64,000 nucleotides of DNA from Planctomycetota bacterium (lineage in GTDB: Bacteria > Planctomycetota > Phycisphaerae > UBA1845 > PWPN01). How positions within the stretch are numbered: position 1 is the stretch's first letter; each line of letters opens with the position of its first letter. Below, piece by piece: positions 26,232-36,467 of the stretch. The notes under the pieces were generated by a model. It had not been told where the DNA came from and did not search any database. It saw only the letters and a list, made by a program, of their open reading frames with translations. The stretch is from positions 248,001 through 312,000 of the forward strand of contig JAKPHF010000077.1 of NCBI GenBank assembly GCA_029550525.1, given 5' to 3'. The position numbers and the translations under genes are program-made.

Positions 26232-28394
26232 ATGATCGGGAAAGCCGTGATAGGGTTCGTTGGGGTCGCCTCGCTGGCGGTCGCCGGTTCCGTACCGGGG
26301 TCTGCCCCCGTGGGTATCGAAGCCGTGCGGCAGTTCGAGCACCTTTCGCTGCTGCGTCCGTACGCGTGGGCCTACCAGACTTCAAGTCACGATCGCGCAT
26401 TTCGCAATTACGATTGGACGAGCTTCCTCGGGTGGAAGGGATCGGAGAAGATCGTCCTGGACGTGAAGGGCCCCGGTTGCGTATACCGGATGTGGTTCAC
26501 ATCCAGCCAACGCCCGATCAACGGCACCATTCGCATCTACCTGGATGGCTCGTCCACGCCCGTCGTGGAGATACCCATGCGGGATTTCTTCCGGGGCGAC
26601 CATCCCTGGTTCCCTTCGCCGCTGGTGGGCAATCCGGCGGTGTCGTCCGGCGGATACTATTGCTACGTGCCCATCCCGTTTCGCACGGGCTGCAGGATCA
26701 CGCACACGAGTCCGGCCGAGCTGACGTACTACAACATCACGTATCACCGGTACGTGACGGCCGACGGCATCACCACGTTCGACGGCTCGCAAGCGACGGC
26801 GACGACCGTCGCCCAGTGGAATAGCGCGGGCCAGGATCCCAAGCCGAGTGAGGGAAACCAGGTCCTGGCCGGCACGGCCGGTCTGGCCGCGCGGGGCTCA
26901 GCCGCCCTCGCTTCGCTGAGCGGTCCCGGTGTCGTGAACAGTATCGAGTTGGAACTCCCGTCGGTCACGCAGCAGGTGTTGACCAGCCTGCGTTTGCGGT
27001 TGTCGTGGGATGGGCTCGGTTCGGCGGTGGATGTTCCCGTCGGGTCGTTCTTCGGCTCGGGCTTGGGGCCGGCAACCGTTCGCGGGCTACCCGTGGGCAT
27101 GCTCGGCGAGCGTCTGTATTGTTATTTCCCCATGCCCTTCCGGCGACAGGCCCAGATCGCTCTGTACAACGCATCGGACAACCCGATAGGCGGCATCGGC
27201 TACCGTGTCGCATATAGGTCGCAGCCGGTGCCGGCCAACACCGGCCGGTTCTATTGCCTGCACGCCTCGGCCGGACAGTTGCCCGAGGGCGTGGACTACA
27301 ACTTCCTGACTACTACCGGCACGGGCCATCTGGCCGGCATCGTGCAGACATTGCGGGGCAGTACGCCGGGGCAGTGGTATCTCGAGGGCGACGAACGCAT
27401 CTACGTGGACGGGTCGCTGACGCCGGCCTTGCACGGCACGGGCACGGAGGACTTTTTCAACGGTGGCTGGTACTTCGAATACGGCACATTCTCGCTGCCA
27501 CTGCACGGAGCGCCGCTTCATCTCCCCACCAGCGCGACGACCGAAGCCAACACCTGCTACCGGTTCATGCTCGGCGATCTCATCCCGTTCCGCAGCATGA
27601 TACGAGCGGGCATCGAGCACGGCGGCTGGAACGAGGACCCCGTGCAGATCGAGAGCGTCGCGTTCTACTACAAGTCGCCGCGCTCCACGCTCTTCCTTGC
27701 CGACGCCGTCGACGTGGGCGACAGCAATTCGGAAACGGCCCACGCTTATACCTGCACCAACGTGGTGTGGAGCGGCACAAACAACAGCTTGTACGCCAGC
27801 AACGGCGATCAGGTGTACGCCACCGATTCCGGACGTTGGCTCGGTTTGGGCGGCACCAGCCAGTTCACCGTGGTCACCGATCCGCCCGGCGGCTACGTCG
27901 TGCTTCGCCGCCGTCTCGACTACAACGTGCCGCGACAAGAGGCGGACGTGTACGTGGACGGCGTCCTGGCCGGCACGTGGTACGACGCAGGAAGCAGCGC
28001 CAGCGACGGCTCGCGCAAGGTGGAGGCGGACGCGGCGTTTCGCGATTCGGACTTCTTCATCCCCCCCGCGCTGGCTCGCGGCAAGCGGTCGCTCGATATC
28101 CGGATCGTCAACACGTCCGCTGAGTCGGAGTGGACGGAATATCACTACTGGGCGTTCATCGTGCACGACGGAACGACGGCAGCGCCTGACTTTGATTACG
28201 ACGGCGACGTGGATCAGGAAGACTTCGCTTTCATGCAGGCTTGTCTGAGCGGTTCGTACACGGCCCCCGTCGATCCACGGTGCCGGACCGCCGATCTTGA
28301 CGGAGACGAGGACATCGACAGCGTGGATGCGGGGCTGTTTCTGAATTGCCTGTCCGGCTCGGGCCGGTTCGCCGAGCTGGACTGCGCGGACTAG
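26232..28394 (+). CDS. Secreted GH172 (DUF2961) glycoside hydrolase with calcium-loop tail
   Basis: 720 residues, ATG behind AGGAGG. A signal-peptide-like start is followed by the DUF2961 fold: [52 protein letters not shown], the family signature GTGTEDFFNGGWYFE near 403, and IRAGIEHGGWNEDPVQIESV. GH172 members known so far act on fructo- or arabinofuranosides. A beta-sandwich-like module follows (VVLRRRLDYNVPRQEADVYV to EWTEYHYWAFIV). The last 70 residues are a two-loop dockerin-like tail ([35 protein letters not shown]). It is the first gene of an operon with two more proteins carrying the same tail. The exact sugar is unknown. Confidence 0.9.
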   Translation: MIGKAVIGFVGVASLAVAGSVPGSAPVGIEAVRQFEHLSLLRPYAWAYQTSSHDRAFRNYDWTSFLGWKGSEKIVLDVKGPGCVYRMWFTSSQRPINGTIRIYLDGSSTPVVEIPMRDFFRGDHPWFPSPLVGNPAVSSGGYYCYVPIPFRTGCRITHTSPAELTYYNITYHRYVTADGITTFDGSQATATTVAQWNSAGQDPKPSEGNQVLAGTAGLAARGSAALASLSGPGVVNSIELELPSVTQQVLTSLRLRLSWDGLGSAVDVPVGSFFGSGLGPATVRGLPVGMLGERLYCYFPMPFRRQAQIALYNASDNPIGGIGYRVAYRSQPVPANTGRFYCLHASAGQLPEGVDYNFLTTTGTGHLAGIVQTLRGSTPGQWYLEGDERIYVDGSLTPALHGTGTEDFFNGGWYFEYGTFSLPLHGAPLHLPTSATTEANTCYRFMLGDLIPFRSMIRAGIEHGGWNEDPVQIESVAFYYKSPRSTLFLADAVDVGDSNSETAHAYTCTNVVWSGTNNSLYASNGDQVYATDSGRWLGLGGTSQFTVVTDPPGGYVVLRRRLDYNVPRQEADVYVDGVLAGTWYDAGSSASDGSRKVEADAAFRDSDFFIPPALARGKRSLDIRIVNTSAESEWTEYHYWAFIVHDGTTAAPDFDYDGDVDQEDFAFMQACLSGSYTAPVDPRCRTADLDGDEDIDSVDAGLFLNCLSGSGRFAELDCAD

Positions 28395-28414
28395 TCCGCG
28401 ACCGGGAGTGGGGT

Positions 28415-30973
28415 ATGAAGCACAAGAATCACTGCCGCCCGTGTCGCGGTGGAGCGACCGAGCCGTGCACGTCTCCCGTGCCGGGCAAGGGCGTTGGGGG
28501 CCGCCGGGGTCGTGCCTGGCAGTGGTTCTGGTTCGTGTTCACGAAGAATCGCTTTGCCATCGCGGCCGCGTCGCTGATCTGGCTCGTGTGGCGAAGCGGC
28601 AGCCAGCCGCGGCGCCTGGCTTACCCCTGCCAACAAGCAGCCGCCGCCAATCTGGGTTTCCTCGCGGTGCTGTTCGTGCCCGCGCTTGCCCGCCATCGGC
28701 GACGGCGTTACGGCTCGTCCTGGCCTCAGGCGGCCGAACTGGCGACCGGTTCGGTGTTGCTGGCCGGTGTCCTGTTCATTCTGGTCAGCGCGGGCGTTGA
28801 AGTCTATTCCAACCTGACCGCCGCCTATGCTCCGGGCAATCCCGCGGTCATCTCCTGGCCGCAGGTCGCACCGACGCAACAGACGGCGCTGAGCCCGACT
28901 CTGTTGGCCCCGTCGGCCGCCGAAGCGGTGGTGGCCGTGAATCGCAATCCGGCCGTCACGTACGGGACTCAGCCGTACGGGCCGGGCACGAACCAGGCGT
29001 ATGACCTGGTCTGGCAGACGGTGGCCGATCTGCAGCTGGGGCCGTACGACAACCCACTGCAGAATTTCGTCGCGGACATGGACGGGGACGGGACGATCGA
29101 GGTCCTCATCAAGCCCAATCACGTCGAGTACTACGAGAACAACTCGGCCGGCGATCGCTCGCCCGTGTACACGCATCCGGCCCTGATTCGGCCGCTGGTG
29201 GACATGCTTGCTCGCGCCGGAGCGCAGCAGATCCGCGTGGGCGATGGGTCCAACAACACCGGGACTTACTTCACCGCCATGATGGATCGCATGGGCTATA
29301 CCGAGGCGTACTTCGACCAGCTTCGCGCCGCGTGGCCTGGCGTCGACATCGCCCGCGTGGACCTGAACAATCCCAAACGCTGGAGCTGGGTGCAGCTGGG
29401 TACGCAGGCCGGCGGAGCCAGCGCCTACGTCGGCAGCGGCTACACCAGCCTGCAACTGCAGAAGGCCCGGGACGGCTCGGCGGCGGCGTACTTTTCGGCC
29501 AAGGACAGCCACGGCCGCAACGGCCCGGGAGCATCCAATTGCATGGGAACGCTGGCCTTGTCCGACGCCGTGCTCGACGCCGACGTCGTTATCGATCTGG
29601 CCAAGCTCAAAGTGCACTACCTGGGCGTCAACACTGCCGCGCTGAAGAACTGGGTCGGGATCACCATGTTCTCGACCTACAACATGGCTCAGATTAACGG
29701 CTGCCGGGTGGCGCACAATGTGTACGGGGCCACCAATTACGAAATGCAGTTCGGCAACGACATTCTCTGGCGCGAACTGGTCGACGCCCATCGGGCCGTC
29801 CTGTATTACGACGGCCAAGCCATTCGTACGACGCCTCAACGGCGGGTCCTGTGCATTCTCGACGCCATCAACTGCGGCGAGCGATATCACGTGCCGAACA
29901 AACCATGGCACGTGTGGCTCGACACCGTGTTGGCCAGCGTCGATCCGGTCGCGATTGATGCCGTCGCTTCGCGGCTGCAGCGATACGACTTTCGTCGCAT
30001 TCCCATCGTGAACAATGCCCATGCGGCTTCCATCAACTCCAATTGGCCGGTGGGCACGGCCGATCCCGGCAACGTCCGCATCGTCGGCTCGACGGACATC
30101 GACCAGACGACATACAGCCGACTGTTCGCATGGGAGACCGCGCAGGACCCCAACATGATGTGGCCCGACTGGAGCCAGACGGCAATCCAGGATCTGCAGG
30201 CCCCCGTCATCCACTCGTGGAGTCGAACCGGCCAGGGCGACACGTGGCAACTGAACGCGACCATCGAAGGCTGCCACGTGGCGTATTTTTCCTACGGCGA
30301 GGCGACAGGAACGACGCAGGTCGTGCGATTGGCCCGAAGCGGCGATTTGTTCACGGCCGTTCTCCCCGGCGCGATCGCGGATGGCTGGCTCGTCGCTCAG
30401 GACGCGCAGTTCAACACCCGCCGCCTGCTGTTGACGGAACGGCCCATCATCGAGCTGAACAAGCACGAGCTCACTCCTTCCGGCCTGTGCATGCTGCCGG
30501 TGGCCGGCGACACGCTGACCGTTCGCAATGCCGGAACCGGCGTGCTGAACTACACCATCGACGTACAGTCCGATCCGTCGAACTGGATCACCGTCACGCC
30601 TTCGACGGGAAGTTCCAGCGGCGAGCCCGTGACCATTACGGTCGCCTATTCGCACACGGGGCTGATCCCCGGGACGTATACGGCCACCATCACCGTTTCC
30701 GATCCGGCGTCGTACAACCTTCGGGAAACCGTGACAGTGAGATTCACGCTGACCGGCTTCGACGTCGATTTCGACAACGACGGCGACGTGGATCAGGAGG
30801 ACTATGCCCGGATGCAGACGTGCCTCACGGGCGAGTGGATGCCGCAGAACGACCCGGCTTGCGCCGGTGCCCGCATGGACGGCGATTCGGACGTTGACAC
30901 CAGTGACATCCTGTTGTTTCAGCAGTGCATGAGCAGTCCCGGTGAATTGGCCGGCCCGTGTTGTGCACCTTGA
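28415..30973 (+). CDS. Membrane-anchored DUF362 protein with BACON-like domain and calcium-loop tail
   Basis: 852 residues. The N-terminus has Cys pairs (HCRPCRG) and about three hydrophobic segments ([46 protein letters not shown]). The DUF362 core follows: [52 protein letters not shown] and [12 protein letters not shown], then [20 protein letters not shown]. After it come a beta domain resembling BACON ([20 protein letters not shown] ... [12 protein letters not shown]) and the same tail as its neighbours ([33 protein letters not shown]). DUF362 proteins often accompany Fe-S proteins, but there are no ferredoxin motifs here. Its extracellular partner role with GH172 enzymes is unknown. Start chosen at 28415 behind GGGAGTGGGG. 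Confidence 0.85.
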   Translation: MKHKNHCRPCRGGATEPCTSPVPGKGVGGRRGRAWQWFWFVFTKNRFAIAAASLIWLVWRSGSQPRRLAYPCQQAAAANLGFLAVLFVPALARHRRRRYGSSWPQAAELATGSVLLAGVLFILVSAGVEVYSNLTAAYAPGNPAVISWPQVAPTQQTALSPTLLAPSAAEAVVAVNRNPAVTYGTQPYGPGTNQAYDLVWQTVADLQLGPYDNPLQNFVADMDGDGTIEVLIKPNHVEYYENNSAGDRSPVYTHPALIRPLVDMLARAGAQQIRVGDGSNNTGTYFTAMMDRMGYTEAYFDQLRAAWPGVDIARVDLNNPKRWSWVQLGTQAGGASAYVGSGYTSLQLQKARDGSAAAYFSAKDSHGRNGPGASNCMGTLALSDAVLDADVVIDLAKLKVHYLGVNTAALKNWVGITMFSTYNMAQINGCRVAHNVYGATNYEMQFGNDILWRELVDAHRAVLYYDGQAIRTTPQRRVLCILDAINCGERYHVPNKPWHVWLDTVLASVDPVAIDAVASRLQRYDFRRIPIVNNAHAASINSNWPVGTADPGNVRIVGSTDIDQTTYSRLFAWETAQDPNMMWPDWSQTAIQDLQAPVIHSWSRTGQGDTWQLNATIEGCHVAYFSYGEATGTTQVVRLARSGDLFTAVLPGAIADGWLVAQDAQFNTRRLLLTERPIIELNKHELTPSGLCMLPVAGDTLTVRNAGTGVLNYTIDVQSDPSNWITVTPSTGSSSGEPVTITVAYSHTGLIPGTYTATITVSDPASYNLRETVTVRFTLTGFDVDFDNDGDVDQEDYARMQTCLTGEWMPQNDPACAGARMDGDSDVDTSDILLFQQCMSSPGELAGPCCAP

Positions 30974-30990
30974 GTTGTGAGACAGAAACG

Positions 30991-33900
30991 ATGACGGTCG
31001 AAGGAAAGCGAAACGTGACGAGTGCCCTCCTCCTGTTAGCGGCGATCGTATGGTCGGCGGCTTTAACCGAGAGCGAAGCTGCCGGGCTGCACGGCCTGAC
31101 GGCGCTCGAACAGTTCGATCAGATCAGCCGGCTGCGGGAGGGCGTGCAGGCCTGGGGTAGCAGCAGCCACGACCCAACCGGCGGCAACAGCGATCACGAC
31201 TTCTGGTTTGGCGTCGATGGCGATGAGAAAACGCTCTTGGACGTCCAGGGGCCGGGCTGCGTCTATCGCATCTGGTTCACGGCTCGCAACTGGAATACCG
31301 ATAACGGCATCTTTCGCATCTACTTCGACGGCGCGTCGCAGCCGGCCGTCGAAATGTCCGTCACCGAGTTCTTCAGCGGCACGCGGGCCCCGTTCCTGGC
31401 CCCGCTGGTAGGCAACTGGATCGACTCTTCGGGCGGCTACTACTGCTATGTGCCCATGCCCTTCCGCCGCGGCTGTCGGATCACCACCACCAACGCCGCC
31501 ACACTGAACTACTTCAACGTGAACTACCACCGGTACGCGTCAGCCGACGGCATCCAGACGTTCGACCCGGCGGCAACCGACGTCAGCGCCGCCCAGGCTC
31601 TCTGGACTCACACCGGCACCGATCCCAAACCAGACACCGGTACGCACGCGGCGACAGGTACGGCGACGATTCCGGCGTCGGGTTCGACGGTGCTGGCTGA
31701 TGTGCAATCGCCGGGCACGATTCAAGGCATCGAACTAACGATTCCCGGTATGGGGGACGTTCAGCAGCGGCACGTCGCGGATGACGGCCGCGTGTTCAAC
31801 GGCCACTCGCAGTTCCGCGTCGCCATTGACCCGGACAATCGCGGCGTGCGCCTGGTGCGAAGGCTTTACTACCGCACGCCCAATCAGCGAGCGAAGGTGT
31901 TTGTCGATGACGCTTTGGTGGGAGAGTGGTTCACTATCGACGGGTTGAACGGCACGTGGCTCGACTCGAGCTTCTGGATTCCCGCCGCTCACACCGTGGG
32001 CAAGTCGAGCATCTCGATCAAGGTGCAGTTCGTCAGCTCCGATTATGACTGGTGGAACGAGTTCCATTACTGGGTGTATAGCCTCAAGACGCCGCGTGAG
32101 GTGCTGACCGACGAGATCAACGTCGGCGACCCGGCTTCCGAAGCTGCTCACAGTTACGTTTGCTTCCACAACCAGGCGCCTCAGACCGTTATCACCAGGT
32201 TCAAGGTCCACTACAACAATCTGCTGTGCCCGGTGCGATTCACGGACGATGGTCGGGCCTTCCGCGCTTCCACCGGCCGATCGGAATTCCGCATTCTGAT
32301 CGATCCGGCCAACGAAGGCGTCGAACTGACTCGCCGCACCCACTACACGGGTGGTGTTCAGACGAGCACCGTGTTCATCCAGGATGCCGGCGGCAACTGG
32401 GTTTCGCTTGGCAACTGGTCTTCCTCCGGTCCCGTCTCCAGCCGATGGCTGGACACGACGTTCACCATTCCCGCCGCCCTCAGCGCGGGACGCAGCGAGC
32501 TGAAGGTTCGCTTGGTCGGCGTCACCGACGTGAGCGAGTTTCACTACCGGGTCTATAGCCTGGTGGCGGGCCAGCGCGTGCTGACCGACGAACTCGACGT
32601 GGGCAAGAGCAACGACGAGGCCTTTCACGACTACAGCATCACCGATCCGACCTGGGCCGGCAGTGTGAAGACCTGGTACGCCACGCCCCTGTTCGACCAG
32701 TACAAGACGCTGCTGAATACGGTTCGGTTGCGGATCACGTGGGATGATGCGGCGAGTCCGGCGGTCGACGCCCCGCTCGGGATGTTCTTCGGCGCCGGAG
32801 CATTCGGCCCCGCGCCGGTCAATGCGATCCCCATCGGCGTGGACGGCGATCGCTTGTATTGCTACTTCCCCATGCCGTTCGCTTCGCGGGCCGTCGTCAC
32901 GCTCGTTAACACGAGCACGTCGGGAGTCGGCAACATCGGCTATACCGTCCGCTACACGCCGCGGGCCGAACCCGAGCCGGGCGTCGGCCTGTTCCACGCC
33001 AAATACCGGTCGGAAAAAACCACGAACAACCAGCGCGACTATCTGCTGCTCGAGGAAACCGGCACCGGCCATCTCGTGGGCATCGTCCAAAATATGGCCG
33101 AAAAGCGTGGCAGTCGCGTTTACCTCGAGGGAGACGAACGGATCTACGTGGACGGCAGCCTCACGCCGGCCATCTATGGCACGGGCACCGAGGACTTCTA
33201 CAACGCGGGCTGGTACTTCGCCCAGGGCATCTTCACCAACCCCGTTCACGGGGCGCCGTTCGATTACGATTTCAACACCAAGGGTACGGCCGCGTACCGG
33301 CTCATGCTCACCGATCCGGTTCCGTTCACGCGGTCCATCAAGGCGAGCATCGAGCACGGACCGGTCAACGACGAGAGTGTGGACATCGAGAGTGTGGCGT
33401 TTTATTACCGGCTCGACACGCCGTCGTCGATCGTCAGCGACGAGATCGACATCAGCGATTCGGCCGCCGGCGGTTCGCTGTCGAGCTGGTATGAGGGTGA
33501 TGACGACAATGTCCTCGTCACCGATAGCGGCTTGCATATCGTCCCCGGAGCCTCCTCTACGTTCACCGCGGCTGTCCTGCCCGGCAACAGCGGCGTCGTG
33601 TTGCGCCGCCGGATGGATTACGGCATCGCTCGCCAGCAGGCTCGCGTGATCGTCGACGGCGTCGAGGTCGGCGTGTGGTACGACGCGGGACAGAATACGA
33701 CCAAGCGATGGCGCGACTCGGAGTTCCTGATCCCGCCCGCACTCACCGCGGGCAAGTCGAGCATTCAGATCCGCATCTGTAATATCTCGCCGGACACCAA
33801 TTGGACCGAGTACCACTACTGGGTGTCGTCGATCCTGCCTGCGAATCCGAACGATCAGGATGCCGACGGCATACCCGACGATCAGGACAACTGCCGAGCG

Positions 33901-34230
33901 TTGTACAACCCCGACCAGGCGGACGCGGACAAAGACGGCGTGGGCGACGCTTGCGACGCCTGTCCGAACACGCAGCCCGGCATGCCGGTCGGTCCGACCG
34001 GGTGCATCGTTCCGGTGCCCGGCGACTTCGATCGCGACGGCGACGTGGATCAGGAGGACTTTGGTGCGCTGCAGAACTGCCTGAGCGGCGCATACGTTCC
34101 TCAGACGTTGCCCGAGTGTCAGGGCATGAAGCTCGACGGTGACAACGACGTGGATGAAGCCGACGTGCTGCTGTTCATCGGTTGTCTCACCCGCCCCGGC
34201 GAATACGGCGACCCCGACTGTGCTCAATGA
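30991..34230 (+). CDS. Secreted multidomain GH172 (DUF2961) protein with modules inserted in the catalytic domain
   Basis: 1079 residues with a signal peptide ([20 protein letters not shown]). The DUF2961 N-half ([32 protein letters not shown]) stops near residue 253 and resumes near 569 ([20 protein letters not shown]), continuing to [17 protein letters not shown] and [20 protein letters not shown]. The roughly 315-residue insertion consists of two copies of a beta module ([20 protein letters not shown] ... [29 protein letters not shown] ... EFHYRVYSL). A third copy follows the catalytic domain. Then come thrombospondin-3-type calcium repeats ([20 protein letters not shown]) and the operon's common tail ([33 protein letters not shown]). 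It begins 17 bases after the DUF362 gene. Sugar target unknown. Confidence 0.88.
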   Translation: MTVEGKRNVTSALLLLAAIVWSAALTESEAAGLHGLTALEQFDQISRLREGVQAWGSSSHDPTGGNSDHDFWFGVDGDEKTLLDVQGPGCVYRIWFTARNWNTDNGIFRIYFDGASQPAVEMSVTEFFSGTRAPFLAPLVGNWIDSSGGYYCYVPMPFRRGCRITTTNAATLNYFNVNYHRYASADGIQTFDPAATDVSAAQALWTHTGTDPKPDTGTHAATGTATIPASGSTVLADVQSPGTIQGIELTIPGMGDVQQRHVADDGRVFNGHSQFRVAIDPDNRGVRLVRRLYYRTPNQRAKVFVDDALVGEWFTIDGLNGTWLDSSFWIPAAHTVGKSSISIKVQFVSSDYDWWNEFHYWVYSLKTPREVLTDEINVGDPASEAAHSYVCFHNQAPQTVITRFKVHYNNLLCPVRFTDDGRAFRASTGRSEFRILIDPANEGVELTRRTHYTGGVQTSTVFIQDAGGNWVSLGNWSSSGPVSSRWLDTTFTIPAALSAGRSELKVRLVGVTDVSEFHYRVYSLVAGQRVLTDELDVGKSNDEAFHDYSITDPTWAGSVKTWYATPLFDQYKTLLNTVRLRITWDDAASPAVDAPLGMFFGAGAFGPAPVNAIPIGVDGDRLYCYFPMPFASRAVVTLVNTSTSGVGNIGYTVRYTPRAEPEPGVGLFHAKYRSEKTTNNQRDYLLLEETGTGHLVGIVQNMAEKRGSRVYLEGDERIYVDGSLTPAIYGTGTEDFYNAGWYFAQGIFTNPVHGAPFDYDFNTKGTAAYRLMLTDPVPFTRSIKASIEHGPVNDESVDIESVAFYYRLDTPSSIVSDEIDISDSAAGGSLSSWYEGDDDNVLVTDSGLHIVPGASSTFTAAVLPGNSGVVLRRRMDYGIARQQARVIVDGVEVGVWYDAGQNTTKRWRDSEFLIPPALTAGKSSIQIRICNISPDTNWTEYHYWVSSILPANPNDQDADGIPDDQDNCRALYNPDQADADKDGVGDACDACPNTQPGMPVGPTGCIVPVPGDFDRDGDVDQEDFGALQNCLSGAYVPQTLPECQGMKLDGDNDVDEADVLLFIGCLTRPGEYGDPDCAQ

Positions 34231-34493
34231 TCGAGGTTTTCGTCTGGTCCTGAAATCACGACAGCGTCTCGTCGCCGGGACAGTTGTCGCCGAGATTTGA
34301 CGCGCGCTGCCGGCGAGGGCATGCATCCAACGCGCGAATTCCTTCACGTCTCCATCACTTTCACCCGTTCGCGTTTCCATGTTCTGAAGAAGATCCGCTC
34401 TCGACCCGATAGCACCGTGGAGACCGAACTCCTCCCTCGCGTGTGGGGTGGGAGAGTCAGACACGCCCGTTCCGGTCTTCACCGAGGTGTTTG

Positions 34494-36467
34494 ATGCTTG
34501 CCCGATTGAACCTGACGCATCGGTTGCTGTTCCTGTTCCTGCTCGCCGGTCTGGTTCCGACCGCGGTGATGGGCTTGATCGCATATCGATGCACCGAATC
34601 CATCTCGGACACCATGGCTTCGCAGTTCGAGGCCGCGGCCAAGACGATCGGCGAGACGATCGACCGCAACCTGTTCGAACGTTACGGCGACGTCCAGGCA
34701 TTCGCTCTGAACCGAGCGGTTCTGAAGCATGACGCCTGGTACAAGCCGAACGAGCAGGAGAACGACATCGTTCGCGTGATGAATCGGTACGTGGACACGT
34801 ACGACATCTACTACTTGACCATCTTCGTGGACCTGGAAGGCCGGGTGGTGGCGGTCAATAGTGCCGACGCTGAAGGCCGGGCGATCGACACATCATTTCT
34901 GTATGGGAAAAACTATCGCGACTCGGTCTGGTTCCAGGCGTGTGCGGCCGGCCGCTTCACCACGAGCATGCCTTTCAGCGCTCCGGGCAACGACAAGTCC
35001 TCCGGGACGTTCATCGAAGATGTGCACGTGGACGAGGACGTGAAGGCCGTATATCCCGGCGATGACGGTCTGACGATCGGTTTTTCCGCTCCGGTGTACG
35101 ATGCCGCCGGCAAGCCGATCGGCTACTGGAGCAACCGCGCGAAGTTTTCCATCGTCGAGGCCATCTTCGCCTCGGCGTATGAGGACCTGAAAGCCTCCTT
35201 CCCGCAAGCGGAACTGACGCTGCTGGACGGTGCGGGACGGGTGCTCATCGACTACGACCCGTATCTCACGGGAACGCAGGAAATCCGGCACGATTTTGGC
35301 GTCCTGTTCAATCTCAATCTGGCCGAGCAGGGAGTGCAGGCCGCTCAAGCCGCCGTGGCGGGAGGGCAGGGCTACCTGTGGTCCATGCACGCCCGCAAGC
35401 GGATACGCCAGGCGGCCGGTTACAGCCATCTGAAAGGCGCGTTGGGCTATCCGGGCATGAACTGGTCCGTGCTCGTCCGCGTCGCGGAGAAAGACGTGTT
35501 ACAAGCCGCCGGCATCACCGCCGCGCGATATATGATTCTGGCCACGGCCGGGTTGGCCACGGTGTGTATCCTCGTGTTCGGGACCTGGTACGGTCGCGGT
35601 CTGGCCAAACCGCTGCTGGCCGTTTCCAGCTCGCTGGCCGAAGCCGCGATCCTGGTCACCGAGGCGGCCGGACAGGTGTCCGGCAGTTCTCAGACGCTCG
35701 CCGCGGGAGCCAGCGAGCAGGCCGCGGCACTCGAGGAGACCTCCGGTTCGCTCGAGGAGATGGCCTCCATGGCGACGCACAACGCGCAGAATGCCAAGCA
35801 AGCCGACGTACTGGCGGCCCAGGCTCGCGACGCCGCTCAGGCGGGCAACAAGACCATGGAACGGCTCTCCGAAGCCATGGCTTGCATCAATGAGTCGTCC
35901 GGGCAGATTCACAAGATCATCAAGGTGATCGAAGAGATCGCCTTCCAGACCAATCTGCTGGCGCTGAACGCGGCTGTCGAAGCGGCCCGTGCGGGCAATC
36001 ACGGCAAGGGATTCGCGGTGGTCGCGGATGAAGTGCGGAGTCTGGCCCTGCGAGTGGCCGGCGCGGCCAGGGAGACCAATGCGCTCATTGACAATGCGGT
36101 GCAACGCGTTCGCGAGGGCACGGCGATCGCCGAGGAAGTCGGCGCTTCGTTAACCGGCATCGCTTCCGATGCCACTACCGTTTCCCAACTGGTTGCACAG
36201 ATCGCCCAGGGCTCGGCCGACCAGGCCCGGGGGATCGAACAGATCAATGCCGCGGTCGGCCAGATGGACCAGGTGACGCAGCGGAACGCCGCCGGGGCGG
36301 AGGAATCCGCGTCGGCGGCGGAAGAGCTCAACTCCCAGGCCCAATCGCTTCAAGGCTTGGTCGGCGAACTCACCGCATTGGTGTCGGGCAACCGGCGGCG
36401 AGCGAACGACGTTGCCGAAGACCCCTCACTTCACGGCACGGACGTGACGGTCACGTTCCCGAAGTGA
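34494..36467 (+). CDS. Methyl-accepting chemotaxis protein with Cache-type sensor
   Basis: 657 residues. First membrane segment [21 protein letters not shown] periplasmic dCache-like domain of about 300 residues follows ([39 protein letters not shown], then a second PAS-like half and [12 protein letters not shown]). The second membrane segment is [18 protein letters not shown], with a short HAMP-like linker. The signalling hairpin has the invariant tip [22 protein letters not shown] split across 935-942 in the usual way and [20 protein letters not shown]. There is no pentapeptide CheR tether at the end (VTVTFPK). It senses a small ligand outside the cell and signals to CheA/CheW. No other chemotaxis gene is in the window. 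The 3' end overlaps the next, convergent gene by 37 bases. Confidence 0.92.
   Translation: MLARLNLTHRLLFLFLLAGLVPTAVMGLIAYRCTESISDTMASQFEAAAKTIGETIDRNLFERYGDVQAFALNRAVLKHDAWYKPNEQENDIVRVMNRYVDTYDIYYLTIFVDLEGRVVAVNSADAEGRAIDTSFLYGKNYRDSVWFQACAAGRFTTSMPFSAPGNDKSSGTFIEDVHVDEDVKAVYPGDDGLTIGFSAPVYDAAGKPIGYWSNRAKFSIVEAIFASAYEDLKASFPQAELTLLDGAGRVLIDYDPYLTGTQEIRHDFGVLFNLNLAEQGVQAAQAAVAGGQGYLWSMHARKRIRQAAGYSHLKGALGYPGMNWSVLVRVAEKDVLQAAGITAARYMILATAGLATVCILVFGTWYGRGLAKPLLAVSSSLAEAAILVTEAAGQVSGSSQTLAAGASEQAAALEETSGSLEEMASMATHNAQNAKQADVLAAQARDAAQAGNKTMERLSEAMACINESSGQIHKIIKVIEEIAFQTNLLALNAAVEAARAGNHGKGFAVVADEVRSLALRVAGAARETNALIDNAVQRVREGTAIAEEVGASLTGIASDATTVSQLVAQIAQGSADQARGIEQINAAVGQMDQVTQRNAAGAEESASAAEELNSQAQSLQGLVGELTALVSGNRRRANDVAEDPSLHGTDVTVTFPK

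Noticed and set aside
28391-30655. 754-residue minus-strand open frame opposite the DUF362 gene
   Set aside because: Antisense shadow without domain or ribosome site.
31735-34701. 988-residue minus-strand open frame opposite the second GH172 gene
   Set aside because: Antisense shadow of a protein with clear domains; low-complexity His/Arg/Val composition.
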